Assembly (NCBI GenBank): GCA_037693485.1
Contig: CM075352.1
Span: forward strand, 65,784,001-65,848,000
From: Kitagawia praeruptora
Taxonomy: Eukaryota; Streptophyta; Magnoliopsida; Apiales; Apiaceae
Direction: 5' to 3'
DNA length: 64,000 bases
Shown: positions 10,357-21,386 of the stretch, piece after piece
Layout of the letters: each line of letters starts with the position of its first letter
Position numbering within the stretch: position 1 is the first letter of the stretch
The notes under the pieces: model-generated
What the model saw: only the letters and a program-made list of their open reading frames with translations
What the model was told of the DNA's origin: nothing
Databases searched by the model: none
Translations under genes and position numbers: made by a program

Positions 10357-11622
10357 CTAATGATTAGTTTTAAGGACCCAGACTTGCTTGGATCCTTTGG
10401 CCTTATTAAGTTTGTTAGCTTTTGCAGCAGAAGTCTTATCAGAGTTTGTGCTAACATTCTTTTTATCAGAATTTATACATGTAGAATCAATATTGAATTT
10501 ATTCAAAGAGGGTTTAACTTCATAATAAGCATAATACAAATTATGATACTCTTTACATGTATAAATAGAATGCCAAATATTGCCACAGTGAAAACAAGGA
10601 TTCTGTGGCTTAAACCTAACTGAACCACTCTTAATTCCTGACTTAGGAGGTATAGAGTTTATATTTTTATTCTTCTTGCAAAAAGTAGCAAGATGGTTAG
10701 GATTTCCACAGTTGTAACATTTCTTCCTAGGAGCATTGGGAATGGACATATAGTTATTGCTTTTATTGATGCCTACCTTTCCATTTCTGTTTTTCCTAGG
10801 TTCTTTTACCTTGTTCACTCTTTTTATCTCCTTCAGCTTGTGTTTAAGCTGTTTCTGAGACATTAAGTCAATATTTACTAATTTGACTTCCTGTTTTGGT
10901 TTGTCAGATTTTGGTACAAACCTCACAGGATTAATTTTGGGCTTTGCAGCCCTTTCAGTAAATACAGGTTTAGAGGTCTCAGCTTCTAGGTTGGCAGTTT
11001 TCTTTTTATCAGTGTAACCTAGACCTTCTTTCCAACAATCATTCTCTATGATAATCTGAGTAGTTTTCCCAGAGTTAGTCCAAGTTCTAATAATGTTTCT
11101 TTCTTTAGCAAGTTCAGATTCAAGATAAGCATGCTTTTTCAATAATTCAGTTTTAACAAAAATAGCATCATCTCTCTCTTTCTGAATTTTTAACATCTGG
11201 ACTAATTCTAATTCTAGATAGTCATTTCTCTTTCTAAGCTCTAGACTTTCAGATTTTATTCTTTCATTTTCTAAAGTCTGATCTCTATAGCTAAGATGCA
11301 AGGTTTTAAGAAAGATTCTTAACTCAGATATATCAGTAGTATCAAAAGCTAGAGTAGAATGAGGTACCTTGGTTTCAGTAGCTTCAGAGATATTATCAGC
11401 ATTTGCCATCAAGGCATAGTTTACCTCATCTTCAGAGTCTGAAGTGTCAGCCCAGTCCTTCTTCTTTGTGATGTAGGATTGACCTTTATCAGCTTTGGCT
11501 TTATTGCACTCAGGTGCAAAATGTCCTTTCTCACCACAATTATCGCATTTGATCTTGGACTTGTCCACTTTCTCAGACCTGCCTTCCTTTCCCTTAGTTT
11601 TTCTGAAATTCTTCTCTGACAT
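10357..11622 (-). CDS. copia-3 gag, N-terminally deleted
   Basis: Open frame of 421 codons from the ATG at 11622 to a TAG at 10357-10359. It shows three zinc-knuckle motifs of CX2CX4HX4C form: CDNCGEKGHFAPEC (near residue 26), CYNCGNPNHLATFC and CFHCGNIWHSIYTC. A Glu/Lys/Leu-rich coiled-coil-like segment lies between the first and second. The usual N-terminal capsid region of SIRE-type gag is missing, because the start codon lies less than 50 bp from the primer-binding site. Gag would normally coat element RNA; this version probably cannot assemble. It is in frame with pol, separated by TAG and then TGA. Confidence 0.75.
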   Translation of the reverse strand: MSEKNFRKTKGKEGRSEKVDKSKIKCDNCGEKGHFAPECNKAKADKGQSYITKKKDWADTSDSEDEVNYALMANADNISEATETKVPHSTLAFDTTDISELRIFLKTLHLSYRDQTLENERIKSESLELRKRNDYLELELVQMLKIQKERDDAIFVKTELLKKHAYLESELAKERNIIRTWTNSGKTTQIIIENDCWKEGLGYTDKKKTANLEAETSKPVFTERAAKPKINPVRFVPKSDKPKQEVKLVNIDLMSQKQLKHKLKEIKRVNKVKEPRKNRNGKVGINKSNNYMSIPNAPRKKCYNCGNPNHLATFCKKNKNINSIPPKSGIKSGSVRFKPQNPCFHCGNIWHSIYTCKEYHNLYYAYYEVKPSLNKFNIDSTCINSDKKNVSTNSDKTSAAKANKLNKAKGSKQVWVLKTNH

Positions 11623-11668
11623 GATTGTATAGCTTTTCGGATCTCAACTGTTGTATAATAACAGAGTG

Positions 11669-11680
11669 GCTCTGATGCCA
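11669..11680 (-). promoter_or_regulatory. copia-3 primer-binding site
   Basis: Minus strand TGGCATCAGAGC, one mismatch from the initiator-Met tRNA site TGGTATCAGAGC seen in SIRE-4 (40783-40794), two bases from the LTR end. Confidence 0.85.
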
Positions 11681-11682
11681 AT

Positions 11683-12817
11683 TGTTAGGTCCGGAATAAC
11701 GTAGAAGGGGGGTTGAATACGTTATTTAAAAATATTTCGATTTTTGATGTGGATATGAAATCAAAAATACTAAATCGAAATAACACAACTGTGTGGGAAA
11801 TATCTTTAAATAGATAAAACCCGGAGGTTTGTTACACAATCTAATCCTACGGATCAGCTACAAAATCAAACACTCCTAGGATAGTTTAGGCACGAGGACC
11901 TTCTACCCGACACTTCCTGAAAGCGGGCTAAGCCGGCTTTCCTACTAGATGGACTGTCTAGCAGCTTACACAGCGATGATATAAGAGAGAGAAGAGAAAG
12001 TTGTGTGTTGAGGTGTGTTTTGAAATGAAATACAGCATGCCTATTTATAGATTATAGAAAGTTACTATGCTGTACTATTTCAACAACCCCCGTGGGCCCC
12101 TCCAGCCACTTTTTGAATAGTAGCCGCCATATGAATAGTAGCCACTTTTTGAATAGTAGCCGCCATATGAATAGTAGCCGTCATATGAATAGTAGCCGTC
12201 ATATGAATAGTAACCGTGAATAGTATTACTATTTTTGGCTGCTTCTTTTGGGCTTCTCTCTTTTGTTTCAAATATTCTGCTGAATTAATTCTTCTCGGAA
12301 AATAGTTCAAGTACCAGATTAATTTAATTATTTATTATAAATATAATAAATAATTAATTAATCTGTTACTTAGTTAATTTTCAGAGTAAATTAATTTTTG
12401 ACAATACCTTGAGATATTATGTTTGTCCTTGATCGTCAATAGGCTTTGACAATTCTTTCTATGAATTAATGTGTTGATCCTTCTCGTATGTGCTGACACT
12501 TAGTGCACTGGTCTGGTTCACAAGTGACTAGCACTGATCTTGATCTTCACACCTTTGCTATATTCCAATTGATTAGCCTGCAGTAGTATCTTCAATAATT
12601 ACATGGAATCTTTTGGCCCTTCAACTGAATCATCTATACATCTTATTCTGTCACTGAGGCTTGATCATGTTAATGAACTTCTTTCAGCGACTTGATCCTT
12701 GTTGGTGCATGTTCTTCAAATTTCACGTTCCCTGTATAGAGTTAATATTATTTATCTTTTATCCTAGTTGAGTTATATATGTCCTCTATTACATATTACA
12801 TTACATTATGTTTTACA
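11683..12817 (-). repeat. copia-3 5' LTR
   Basis: Plus-strand start TGTTAGGTCCGGAATAAC is fixed by the adjacent primer-binding site. The right end (TTTTACA, 12817) is inferred by aligning its last ~70 bp with the end of the related solo LTR at 46544. It holds a U5 hairpin (11695-11726), a TATA box on the minus strand near 12042-12050, and upstream of that an array of ATGAATAGTAGCC repeats (12104-12222). Confidence 0.7.
12104..12222. repeat. ATGAATAGTAGCC repeat array in copia-3 U3
   Basis: Seven tandem, slightly varied units of 15-18 bp (CATATGAATAGTAGCCG or TTTTTGAATAGTAGCC). The array sits about 60 bp upstream of the LTR TATA box in element orientation. Confidence 0.85.
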
Positions 12818-13660
12818 AATTAATACCTTATATATAATAAGCATAAGGGAGATCTTATCCAAATTTTTGGTCGTCGTCTTTGGTTCAACTGGTTTGGCCT
12901 AGCTTCTCAGTTGCGGTTGTTTTGTAATTGGTGTAGCCTTCCATGTCATAGTAGTAATGTAGTAATGTAACAGGAGCAGTAGCTAATTTTCTTTGGTTAC
13001 TCCTAGTCGCAAATAGGAGTGTGGCTCTCTTTCGTAGTCTTCCCTGTTGGAGATTACTTCTATTGTATTATTCTCAAATCAATACAATATCTAGCTTATA
13101 AAAAAAATAAAAAAAAATATGATCCGTTGGATTGAAAAATTGGATTAAAAATCATCCGTTGGATTATAAATTATATCCTTATAAGGATTATAAATTATAT
13201 CCTTATATATTTATTTATAATTTTCACTTTGTTAATTTACTATAATACCCTTTCTTCGTAATAATTAAATTTTATCCCTTCTGGAATAAATATTCAGCCG
13301 CATTAAGTGCAAATTTAATAATAAAAAATAAGATTAATTGTAGATACTTATTCTACTAGGATATTATTATACAATCAAACTTTTGCAATATCTTTTATAC
13401 TTAAAACATTACCATTTTAACAAATAGAACGTTTCGTCTTAACTACGAAAGTTTTTCTTTATTTATTTTTTATAACCAGATTTCGTTGATAAATAGAAAT
13501 TTGGGCTAATCCATTATACATAAGTACCATCCAAGGCATTTAGCCTGCAAATTAATACCTTATATATAATTAATATCTTATTAATACCTTATATATAATA
13601 AGCATAAAAGAGATCTTATCCAAATTTTTGGTCGTCGTCACTATACTACAAAAAACATAT
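12818..13660. other. Intergenic: duplicated flank and LINE-like insertion
   Basis: No gene seen. A segment of about 60-75 bp beginning AATTAATACCTTATATATAA and ending TTTTTGGTCGTCGTC occurs right after the copia-3 LTR (12818-12878) and again at 13547-13639; the sequence ATGATCCGTTGGATT follows in both. In the first copy these two parts are separated by the LINE-like tail at 12879-13117. Confidence 0.6.
12879..13117 (+). mobile_element. Short LINE-like (or SINE-like) 3' end with A-rich tail
   Basis: About 240 bp ending in an A-rich tail (13099-13117), placed between two parts of a sequence that are nearly adjacent in the uninterrupted copy at 13625-13665. 5' truncation and a poly(A) end point to a non-LTR retrotransposon. 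No ORF remains, so the family is not identified. Confidence 0.45.
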
Positions 13661-13708
13661 GATCCGTTGGATTGAAACTAGATGATCAAGATTAGATCAC
13701 ATAAAAAA

Positions 13709-13895
13709 GAAATTATAATCTAAAAAGGATATAATTAGAAAAGGTTGTATTAGAAGTGAATTTTAAAAGAAAATTATAATCTAAAAAGGATATAATTAAA
13801 AAAGGTTGTATTATAATTGAATTTTAAAAAGAAAATTATATTCTAAAAAGGATATAATTAAAAAAAGTTGTATTAGAATTGAATTTTATTTTTTA
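13709..13895. repeat. 62 bp tandem repeat, three copies
   Basis: AAATTATA(A/T)TCTAAAAAGG recurs at about 13709, 13771 and 13833, each followed by GATATAATTA(A/G)AAAA(A/G)GTTGTATTA. AT-rich, no coding potential. Confidence 0.8.
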
Positions 13896-14189
13896 TTTAT
13901 TAGTATTAAAAAATTTAATATTTACTATTTGGCACCTATCTTGAGATCTAGAAATCAAATTTGAATGATTTTATAATCCATGCGAACCTCATTAAATTAT
14001 CTTTAATTTAATGATGCTTTAATAATTATTATTCAAATAGAAACACTCAGAATATCAAGAGAAAATATACTTACGAATTTTTACATTAATCCTAATCTAT
14101 GTAGAAGTTCTACATTGATAATGCTATCAATTGTAAAAAAACCTAATTGTATATAATTTAAATCATTGACATATAAATTTTCGTATTTC

Positions 14190-14500
14190 AATATAAATAT
14201 ACTTTTTATTTTATAACATATTAAAATATAGAACATTTTTTATGCTAAATCCAACGATTTCCATCTATTTATTTTAAGATCTTTGTCGTCCGGAGGAATA
14301 GACGATTATCAAAATTTTGGACAAAATCTATCTTATATAAATATATATACGGAGTACTTTTTAATTTATAACATATTAAAATATAAAACATTTTTTATGC
14401 TAGATCCAACGATTTTCATCTATTTATTTTAAGATCTTTGTCATACGGAGGAATAGACTACCGATTATAAAAATTTCGGACAAAATATCTCTTACACTTA
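14190..14500. repeat. About 155 bp tandem duplication
   Basis: Two adjacent copies sharing TTATAACATATTAAAATATA, ATCCAACGATTT(C/T)CATC, TTTAAGATCTTTGTC and GGAGGAATAGAC. The copies have diverged by several substitutions and a small indel. Confidence 0.75.
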
Positions 14501-14564
14501 TTATTAAAATTGTATTTGATTGTGAGTAGAACTATCTTTAAATAATTATAAGGATATTTTGATA

Positions 14565-14903
14565 ATGAAAACGAATTATAAGTAGAATTCATAAATCAAA
14601 TAGAATTTTCAACTTAAAAAATCGTCAATTTCTTCTCTTTTTTGTTTCTGTGTAGATTTAATTATATTAAACCATCATTAATTTAAAGATTATTTTGTTA
14701 ATTTCATGTGGGCTGTAAACGTCCAAATCAAATTTTAAAATTCAAGATAGAGTACAAATATTAAATCGAACATGTAAAATCTTATATATATCAATTTTTA
14801 AACACCAATTTGATATGTAAATTAATAACTTATAAAATTTCATAAAAGTAATATAATTGTAGATATTAAAAAGGAGCCGCGCGTTGCACGGGTTATAAGC
14901 CAG
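14565..14903 (+). mobile_element. Degenerate Helitron 3' end (copy 1)
   Basis: About 335 bp almost identical to 15386-15719. It ends with a GC-rich hairpin (CCGCGCGTTGCACGG) followed by GTTATAAGCCAG, where an intact Helitron would have CTAG. The terminus is mutated. Confidence 0.6.
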
Positions 14904-15385
14904 TAGCAAAAAGACAAATATTCAAAAAAGACCAAGTGTATTTGTTGAAACCATAAAAAAAGAAGGGGTACTTTTTTTCCTAATTGGGTCAATAATAAAT
15001 TTAATAAATTTTTATACAGTTGTTTAAGGTACTGGGAAGAAAGATCAAAATGTTGTAATGTTATTAATCCTTTTTTCCTAAAAACAATTATTCATCATGA
15101 ATTTGATTAAGAGCATGTTTGGTATGTTCACCTTTAAATAATTTCTGACTTTAAATTATAAATGTGTGTTTGTGTAATATGTAAAAAATTAAATTCAAAA
15201 ATGAATTAAAGTAAAAGAAATAGTTTAAAGTCAAAATTTGATAATAAATACTTTCTTTGAACAACTTATTCTTTTTTGTGACTTTTTTAATAAAAAACAA
15301 TATTGTCATTCAAGGGGACAATTTATTTAATTCTTTTTTACTTCTATATTTATTTATTTATTTATTTATTTTTGCCAAAAGAAGG
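14904..15385. other. AT-rich spacer between Helitron ends
   Basis: About 480 bp of AT-rich DNA with a TTTATTTATTTATTT run near 15350-15370. I see no gene and no recognisable element. Confidence 0.5.
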
Positions 15386-15719
15386 AAAATAATTATAAGT
15401 AGAATTCATAAATCAAATAGAATTTTCAACTTAAAAAATCATCAATTTCTTCTCTTTTTTGTTTCTGTGTAGATTTAATTATATTAAACATCATTAATTT
15501 AAAGATTATTTTGTTAATTTTATGTGGGTTGTAAACGTCCAAACCAAATTTTAAAATTTAAGATAGAGTACAAATATTAAATCGAACATGTAAAATCTTA
15601 TATATATCAATTTTTAAACACCAATTTGATATGTAAATTAATAACTTATAAAATTTCATAAAAATAATATAATTGTAGATATTAAAAAGGAGCCGTGCAT
15701 TGCACGGGTTATAAGCTAG
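15386..15719 (+). mobile_element. Helitron 3' end (copy 2)
   Basis: Ends with hairpin CCGTGCATTGCACGG, then GTTATAAGCTAG followed by T, the canonical plant Helitron terminus (hairpin about 10 nt before CTRR, inserted 5' of a T). The 5' terminus is not identified. No helicase ORF, so non-autonomous. Confidence 0.7.
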
Positions 15720-15966
15720 TTAAGTAAGGGTATATAAGTAAATTCAATAGGTACCGACCAACCAACCAACCAAATTTTTAATGTTTCGGCTTTTATATAA
15801 TAGTATAGATAAAATTTCATAAAAATAATATAATTGTAGATATTAAAAAGGAGCCGTGCGTTGCACGGGTTATAAGCTAGTTAAGTAAGGGTATATAAGT
15901 AAATTCAATAGGTACCGACCAACCAACCAAACTTTTAATGTTTCGGCTTTTATATAATAGTATAGA
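15653..15966. repeat. 157-161 bp tandem duplication containing Helitron termini
   Basis: Two head-to-tail copies, each holding a plus-strand Helitron 3' terminus (CTAG ending at 15719 and 15880) and, about 86-90 bp on, an inverted Helitron 5' terminus: the reverse complement of TCTATACTATTATATAAAAG ending at 15809 and 15966. The copies differ mainly by one CCAA unit. Confidence 0.8.
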
Positions 15967-16670
15967 TTTGTGTTAAAAAAATTTATCAAAATATAAAAAT
16001 TTTACCTGAAAATAAGTTTATAAATCCTTAAAAGGTAGGCCAAACAATACATTCAAGATATGAACATGTTTATTTGTAGATAAGATTGAGTATCAATTAC
16101 CCAACATAACATAAGTATATTTACAGATAAATTGAGTATCAATTATTCCATAACACGGTAATAAGAATATTGGATAAAACACATGCATGCTAAAAAATCA
16201 AAATATTTTACACAGATTTTCAGAATAAAAATATTTTATACCAAGATACTCACATCACACGCAAACAAATTATACCAATACGTACGTTTTTTCATATTTA
16301 TCTCAATCTCACCACAAAAATGTGGAAATAAACTTGGCTACTAGCAGAAAAAGATGCACTTCCTCCCTTTCTTGCATGCCTGGAAAATTGGATGAGATAA
16401 GAATAAAAAATAAAAAAAAAGGTTTCTTCCCCAGTTTTTTTGAATATTTTTATTGTTGTTAGTTTTTAGATTCCTTATTAAATTACTATTAACCCCTCTA
16501 AAATTAGTAATTACCATTACTAGTAGTAATTATCTTTGATTCTTTCCCAACATTTAACTACCTCGTAGTACCAAAGTATTCTGCTTTTTACTTTAAAGTT
16601 TAGACACAAACACATTAACAACGATAAAAAAGACAGAGAATCAACCAAATCAAATCTCAATCTCTATCTC
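15967..16670. other. AT-rich intergenic region upstream of hexokinase
   Basis: About 700 bp without ORFs or a recognised element. It is the likely distal promoter of the hexokinase gene; I see no motif I can assign with confidence apart from the TATA box just downstream. Confidence 0.5.
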
Positions 16671-16677
16671 ACACACA

Positions 16678-16687
16678 TATATAAATA
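16678..16687 (+). promoter_or_regulatory. TATA box of the hexokinase gene
   Basis: TATATAAATA 86 bp before the hexokinase ATG, preceded by a CT/CA-rich stretch. It would place the transcription start near 16710 and give a 5' leader of about 60 nt. Confidence 0.6.
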
Positions 16688-16772
16688 GCTATTCCATTCC
16701 TCCAATTTTGTACACTGGTTTCGATTTGATCTACTAAATTACTATTGTAATTACTGCAACTATTATTAAGTG

Positions 16773-19700
16773 ATGGGTAAAGTGGCGGTGACGGCGGCGG
16801 TGATAGGCGGTGCTGCGGTGTGTGCGGCGGTGGCTTTGGTTGTTCGCCACCAGCTTCGTAATTCCAGACAGTGTTCACGTGCTGCTGCTATTTTAAAGGA
16901 GTTTGAAGAGAAGTGTGGGACCCCCAGTTCTAAATTGAAACAGGTGGCTGATGCTATGACGGTGGAGATGCACGCTGGTCTTGCTTCTGAAGGCGGTAGT
17001 AAACTCAAAATGCTCATCAGCTATGTTGATAATCTCCCCACTGGGTAAATCACTCTACTTGATTGTATTTTTTATTTTTTTTAGTTCTAATTGTTTGTTT
17101 TTATTGTTTTGTTTTCTGATTAGTTTATTTTGTGAATTTAGTTGTTGAGAATGTGTTTTTGAGAAGTTGGGTGTCTTGTTTAGTGTTAAAGTTTACGACT
17201 TTTTGTTGAATTGGGGGGGGGGGGGAGATGGGTGATTTGTGTTGTTGCTTGGTTGTGTTGTGTTGGATGATGTTGATTGGAACTAGGTAGTTGTGAGTGA
17301 ATTGAAGAGGGTAGTTGTGATTTATGAGTGGTGATTTTTGGAGGTTTTTGTTTCGAGGTGTATGTGTTGGATGATCATGGTGGAGGGTTTATGCTGTTTT
17401 GATTTTTTTGTTTTAGTGCTGAGGAAGGTGTGTATTATGCATTGGATCTTGGAGGAACGAATTTCCGGGTGTTGCGGGTGCAATTGGGAGGGACGAATGG
17501 TGGCATTGTTGATCAAGAATTTGCGGAGTTGTCGATTCCTCCAAACTTGATGGTTGGGACATCACAGGTGAGTTTGTTGGTTAAAGTTTACTACTTGCAT
17601 TGTTTGGAGTCGTTGATAGGTGTAAAACTAAGATGCTTTACGATTTGCCTTTTCAGGAACTTTTTGATTATATTGCAGCAGAACTCGCAAAGTTTGTTGC
17701 TCAAGAAGGTGACAGATTTCAACTGCCTGCTGGTAGAAAGAGGGAATTAGGTTTCACCTTCTCTTTCCCTGTAATGCAAAATTCAATTGTTTCTGGAACG
17801 CTTATGAGGTGGACCAAAGGTTTCTCTATTGATGATGCGGTCAGTGCTGAATCCTTGGCCCTTTTCTCTATAAGCACGCATGTTTCAAGTTTTTTTTGTT
17901 TAATGCAGTAGTTGGTCAGAAGGTGTTTATGTAGATACATGTCTGCGAATGAAGACCCTACTTGGCAGAGTAGTCATGTAGTTACGTCTTATCCACTAGG
18001 TCAAGGGGTTAAACCCTAGGAAACAGCTTTCAAAAATGAGAAATTAAGGGTAGGGCTGCGTAATGTGGAGACTTGTGCACTGGGAATGACCTTTGCATAA
18101 ATAATGTGTGTTTGTGTGCTTGCGCATATTTATTAATATCAGTTTCTCGTTTTAAGTTGATTAGTTAGATACCGAGTTATCTAAATAATAGACCTTTGTT
18201 GATCATAATCTGGCAAGTCCGGAAAGTGAAATAACCATGTCAAAGCTAATGAAAGCTAATTCTATAATGTAACAATTGGTGTGAAGAATGGATAGCTCAC
18301 TTCAGAGCCTATCTTATGTTTATGTCCCAGTTAAATGACTTACCTGGCTGGCTAAGTTTGTCTTCCTGGTATTTTGAACATGATAAAAAACTACTCCGCC
18401 ACCAATCACATAATCTGGTTAACGTATTATTTGTAGAAGTATATCATCCATCTTTTTAATTTACTGCAGAGTTAGAAACCACTCATGATCATTTTACCTT
18501 AAACTTTTAGCTCACATATTACTATTGATATTCACTTGTAACCAGCATGTTCTGGTTAACTTTTACCTTAATTTTTTGTGCCTCATTCAATTAGTTTCCC
18601 TGGTGTAGGTTGGTAAAGATGTGGTAGCCGAACTATCAAGTGCCATGGAAAGACAAGGTGTTGACATGCATGTGTCTGCTCTGGTAAATTGAAGTTCTTT
18701 GCTATTGAAAGTTCTGTGCTGTATAATAGTCTAATAGATAGTCTCTTGTTTGTATTACAAGGCAAAACATTTGTTATGTTAATCTGTTGGCATCTCTTGA
18801 TATTTTCTAGTAAGGGTTTAATCTTTTATGATATCACTAGGTTAACGACACGGTTGGCACATTAGCTGGGGGTAGGTACACCAACAAGGATGTTGCAGTG
18901 GCAGTTATTATGGGCACTGGAACTAATGCAGCTTATGTGGAGCGTTCTCAAGCAATACCTAAATGGCATGGCCCTCAACCTGAATCTGGAGAGATGGTAA
19001 GCAGTTTTGGCCAGCATTGTTGAATTTCAAATTCATTTCACGTTGTAAGTTTTGAAATTAAGGTGCTAGGATATTCCGGTGTGTGGCAGGAGTTGATTTT
19101 CTGGTTTCTTCATGTTTTAGGTAATAAACATGGAATGGGGTAACTTCCGGTCGTCACATCTTCCCCTGACAGAGTATGATCATGCACTGGATGCTGAAAG
19201 TCTAAACCCTAGTGAGCAGGTGATTATATTTTACTGCATTAATATATTCACAGTCAGTATGCTTTTGCAACCCAGTTCAGTGTTTCAGTTCTCCTTTTTA
19301 TTTTGTAGATATTTGAGAAGTTAACTTCCGGAATGTATCTGGGAGAGATTGTTCGCAGAGTTTTATGTAGGATGGCAGAGGAATCTGCCCTTTTTGGTGA
19401 CACTGTACCACCAAATCTGAGGATTCCATTTATACTAAGGTATGTATCTAAAAAGTTTTCATTTAATTTTCTCTTGGTCTTTACTTCTCTGCTTTGTATT
19501 CTTTAGCCATTAACTTAGATCAACTCCAACAATACTATCCATTTCCATCTCCAAGATATTATAAATTATTGACTAGGCAAATTTAACTTTCTTGAAATAT
19601 GTGCACGCTCCAACAATACTAGTTATCTCACTCTCTATTTTATTTTATTTTTATAAATAAAAAAGACTGATCTTATCTTTGTTTAATAAATATGTTCAAG

Positions 19701-20821
19701 ACTTTATGATAATGTTAGTTTTTACAAAATATTTCATTTGAAATTATATTTTAATAATAAAATTTTAACTAAATAAGTGATAATTTTTTTTTGCTAAATC
19801 TAAATAAATAAATGATAATTATTTGTTAGTATCATATAATTTAAGATGCAGTCTCCTTTCCGTCAAATAGGACACACCCTCACATGCAATTTCAACACAC
19901 ACATAGATATCCATACTATTTCCTCTTATTCAGATTAGCCAATTTTAAAAAAATGCCCGCTAGGAGACAAAACTATGCAAAGAAAACAATATAATATTGA
20001 AATACATAGCCAGGTTCACTCGTCAAGAGAGACGAGGAAAATGAGGCTCGTCAAGACAGTACCGAGCCACGTTCTCCTGTTGGAACAGCTGCCTGGCCAT
20101 TTAACATGCTAAATTTGTAAAAAATGAAAGAAAGCTAGCTTGTTGGAGATGCTCTTAGTCTAATTATTTCTAACATGCATCAATAAGGGCTGAGTCATAT
20201 ACTCATATCATATAATGTACACTGAGCTGTGGCATCCTTTCCTGGTGATATGCAGAACGCCTGTCATGTCTGCAATGCATCATGATACATCGTACGATCT
20301 GAAGGTGGTGGGAAATAAATTAAAGGATATCTTGGAGGTATGCTTTAGTTTTTGACCTTAATGTTGGCAAAAAAAAACCTGCTGGCAAAAGGCTTAAATA
20401 TAACATGTCTCAATATTCAGCGACATCTTTTATTTGACAACCGGTGTGTTATGTGTTCAGAAACTTTTTGTTGTTATTGTTGTAGATATCCAACACTACT
20501 CTGAAGGCGAGGAAGGTCGTGGTTGAGTTATGCAATATCGTTGCCACGCGTGGTGCCCGACTTGCTGCTGCTGGAATCTTGGGCATTTTAAAGAAATTGG
20601 GTAGAGATACTTTCAGAGATGGAGACGCACAAAGGACAGTTGTAGCTATGGATGGTGGATTATATGAGCATTATACTGCATATCGTGAGTGCTTGGAATC
20701 CACATTAAAAGAGTTGCTTGATGATGAAGTCGCAGAACACATAGTCTGTGAGCATTCCAATGATGGCTCAGGCATTGGGGCTGCTCTTCTTGCTGCTTCG
20801 CATTCCTCGTATGTCAGCTAA
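16773..20821 (+). CDS. HXK: Hexokinase, membrane-anchored type (9 exons, 494 aa)
   Basis: ATP-dependent phosphorylation of glucose and other hexoses; plant type-B hexokinases sit on the outer mitochondrial membrane and some act as glucose sensors. Exons inferred from GT-AG sites and continuous reading: 16773-17044, 17417-17567, 17657-17839, 18609-18683, 18841-18996, 19121-19219, 19309-19439, 20256-20337, 20486-20821; total 1485 bp. Residues ~4-24 form the hydrophobic anchor (MGKVAVTAAVIGG). Phosphate-binding LDLGGTNFRVLRV lies at 100-112, ELGFTFSFP at 171-179, catalytic Asp in VNDTVGT at 230, and adenosine-binding VAMDGGLYEHYTAYR near 430. Gly104 and Ser177, whose mutation separates catalysis from signalling in Arabidopsis HXK1, are conserved at the same numbers. 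Length and exon number are normal for the family. Intron 1 has a run of 13 G (17213-17225); intron 7 carries a TIR element. All visible features suggest a working gene. Confidence 0.95.
19518..20154. mobile_element. Non-autonomous TIR element in hexokinase intron 7
   Basis: Terminal inverted repeats GATCAACTCCAACAA (left) and TTGTTGGAGATGCTC (right; reverse complement GAGCATCTCCAACAA), flanked on both sides by TTA (19515-19517 and 20155-20157). A 3 bp TTA target duplication fits PIF/Harbinger-type elements, but the repeats are short and one arm is diverged. 637 bp, no ORF; it explains why this intron is the longest of the gene. Confidence 0.5.
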
Positions 20822-21386
20822 TCTGGACATATGGATCAGGCATTGGATTTTGTCAAAGGAGATTATCCCTGTTCTGCATTTTCTTCTTGTTACTTTTTCA
20901 TTCTTTTTTGAAGCCGAAGCCGAACTGTTCGGTTGTATTATCGTCAGATGAGATTTTAGTTGTTCAAACAGTTTATTGCCCTTATATATATATAAAATAA
21001 GAGCCTTCATTAATCTTAAGCATAGACATGATGCTCTGAGCTATTAAACTTAGAGCTTTCTCCCAACTCTTGATGAAAATTCTGAAGTGCCTTTCTCGCA
21101 TCTTAATTAAGTTCCTCTGCCCAAATCCCAATATTGAATTGTTAATTTTCTTACTATAACACTAACGAACAAAAGTGATATAGAAGGATGAGAAAATTTT
21201 GACGAATAACAAGGCATTTGAAGAGAAACGGAAGAAAAACAAGTAGATGCATCTTTTTTATAGTCATCCAATGCCTTTCATTTTCATTAGGCACCAAAAT
21301 TCAATGTGTTTCGGTCGGTAAACACAGCTAATTTATTTAATCTTTCCTCCCAAGTCCTTAATCAAGTTATCTTCTCTGATGACGCA
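20822..21386. other. Convergent intergenic region, HXK and Aux/IAA 3' ends
   Basis: About 565 bp between the two stop codons, containing the 3' UTRs of both convergent genes. A TATATATA stretch followed by AATAAG near 20985-21001 may serve as a hexokinase polyadenylation region. No other feature seen. Confidence 0.5.

Larger units (their letters stand above)
9587..12817 (-). mobile_element. copia-3: truncated SIRE-type Ty1/copia element
   Basis: Minus-strand copia element with 5' LTR (12817 to 11683), primer-binding site, shortened gag, and the start of pol up to the integrase core, where Tat-1 inserted. The rest of pol and the 3' LTR lie beyond Tat-1, outside the window. The leader between the primer-binding site and the gag zinc knuckles is only about 120 bp, whereas SIRE-4 has over 1 kb there, so the N-terminal half of gag has been deleted. 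Stop codons in pol show it was already decaying. Confidence 0.85.
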
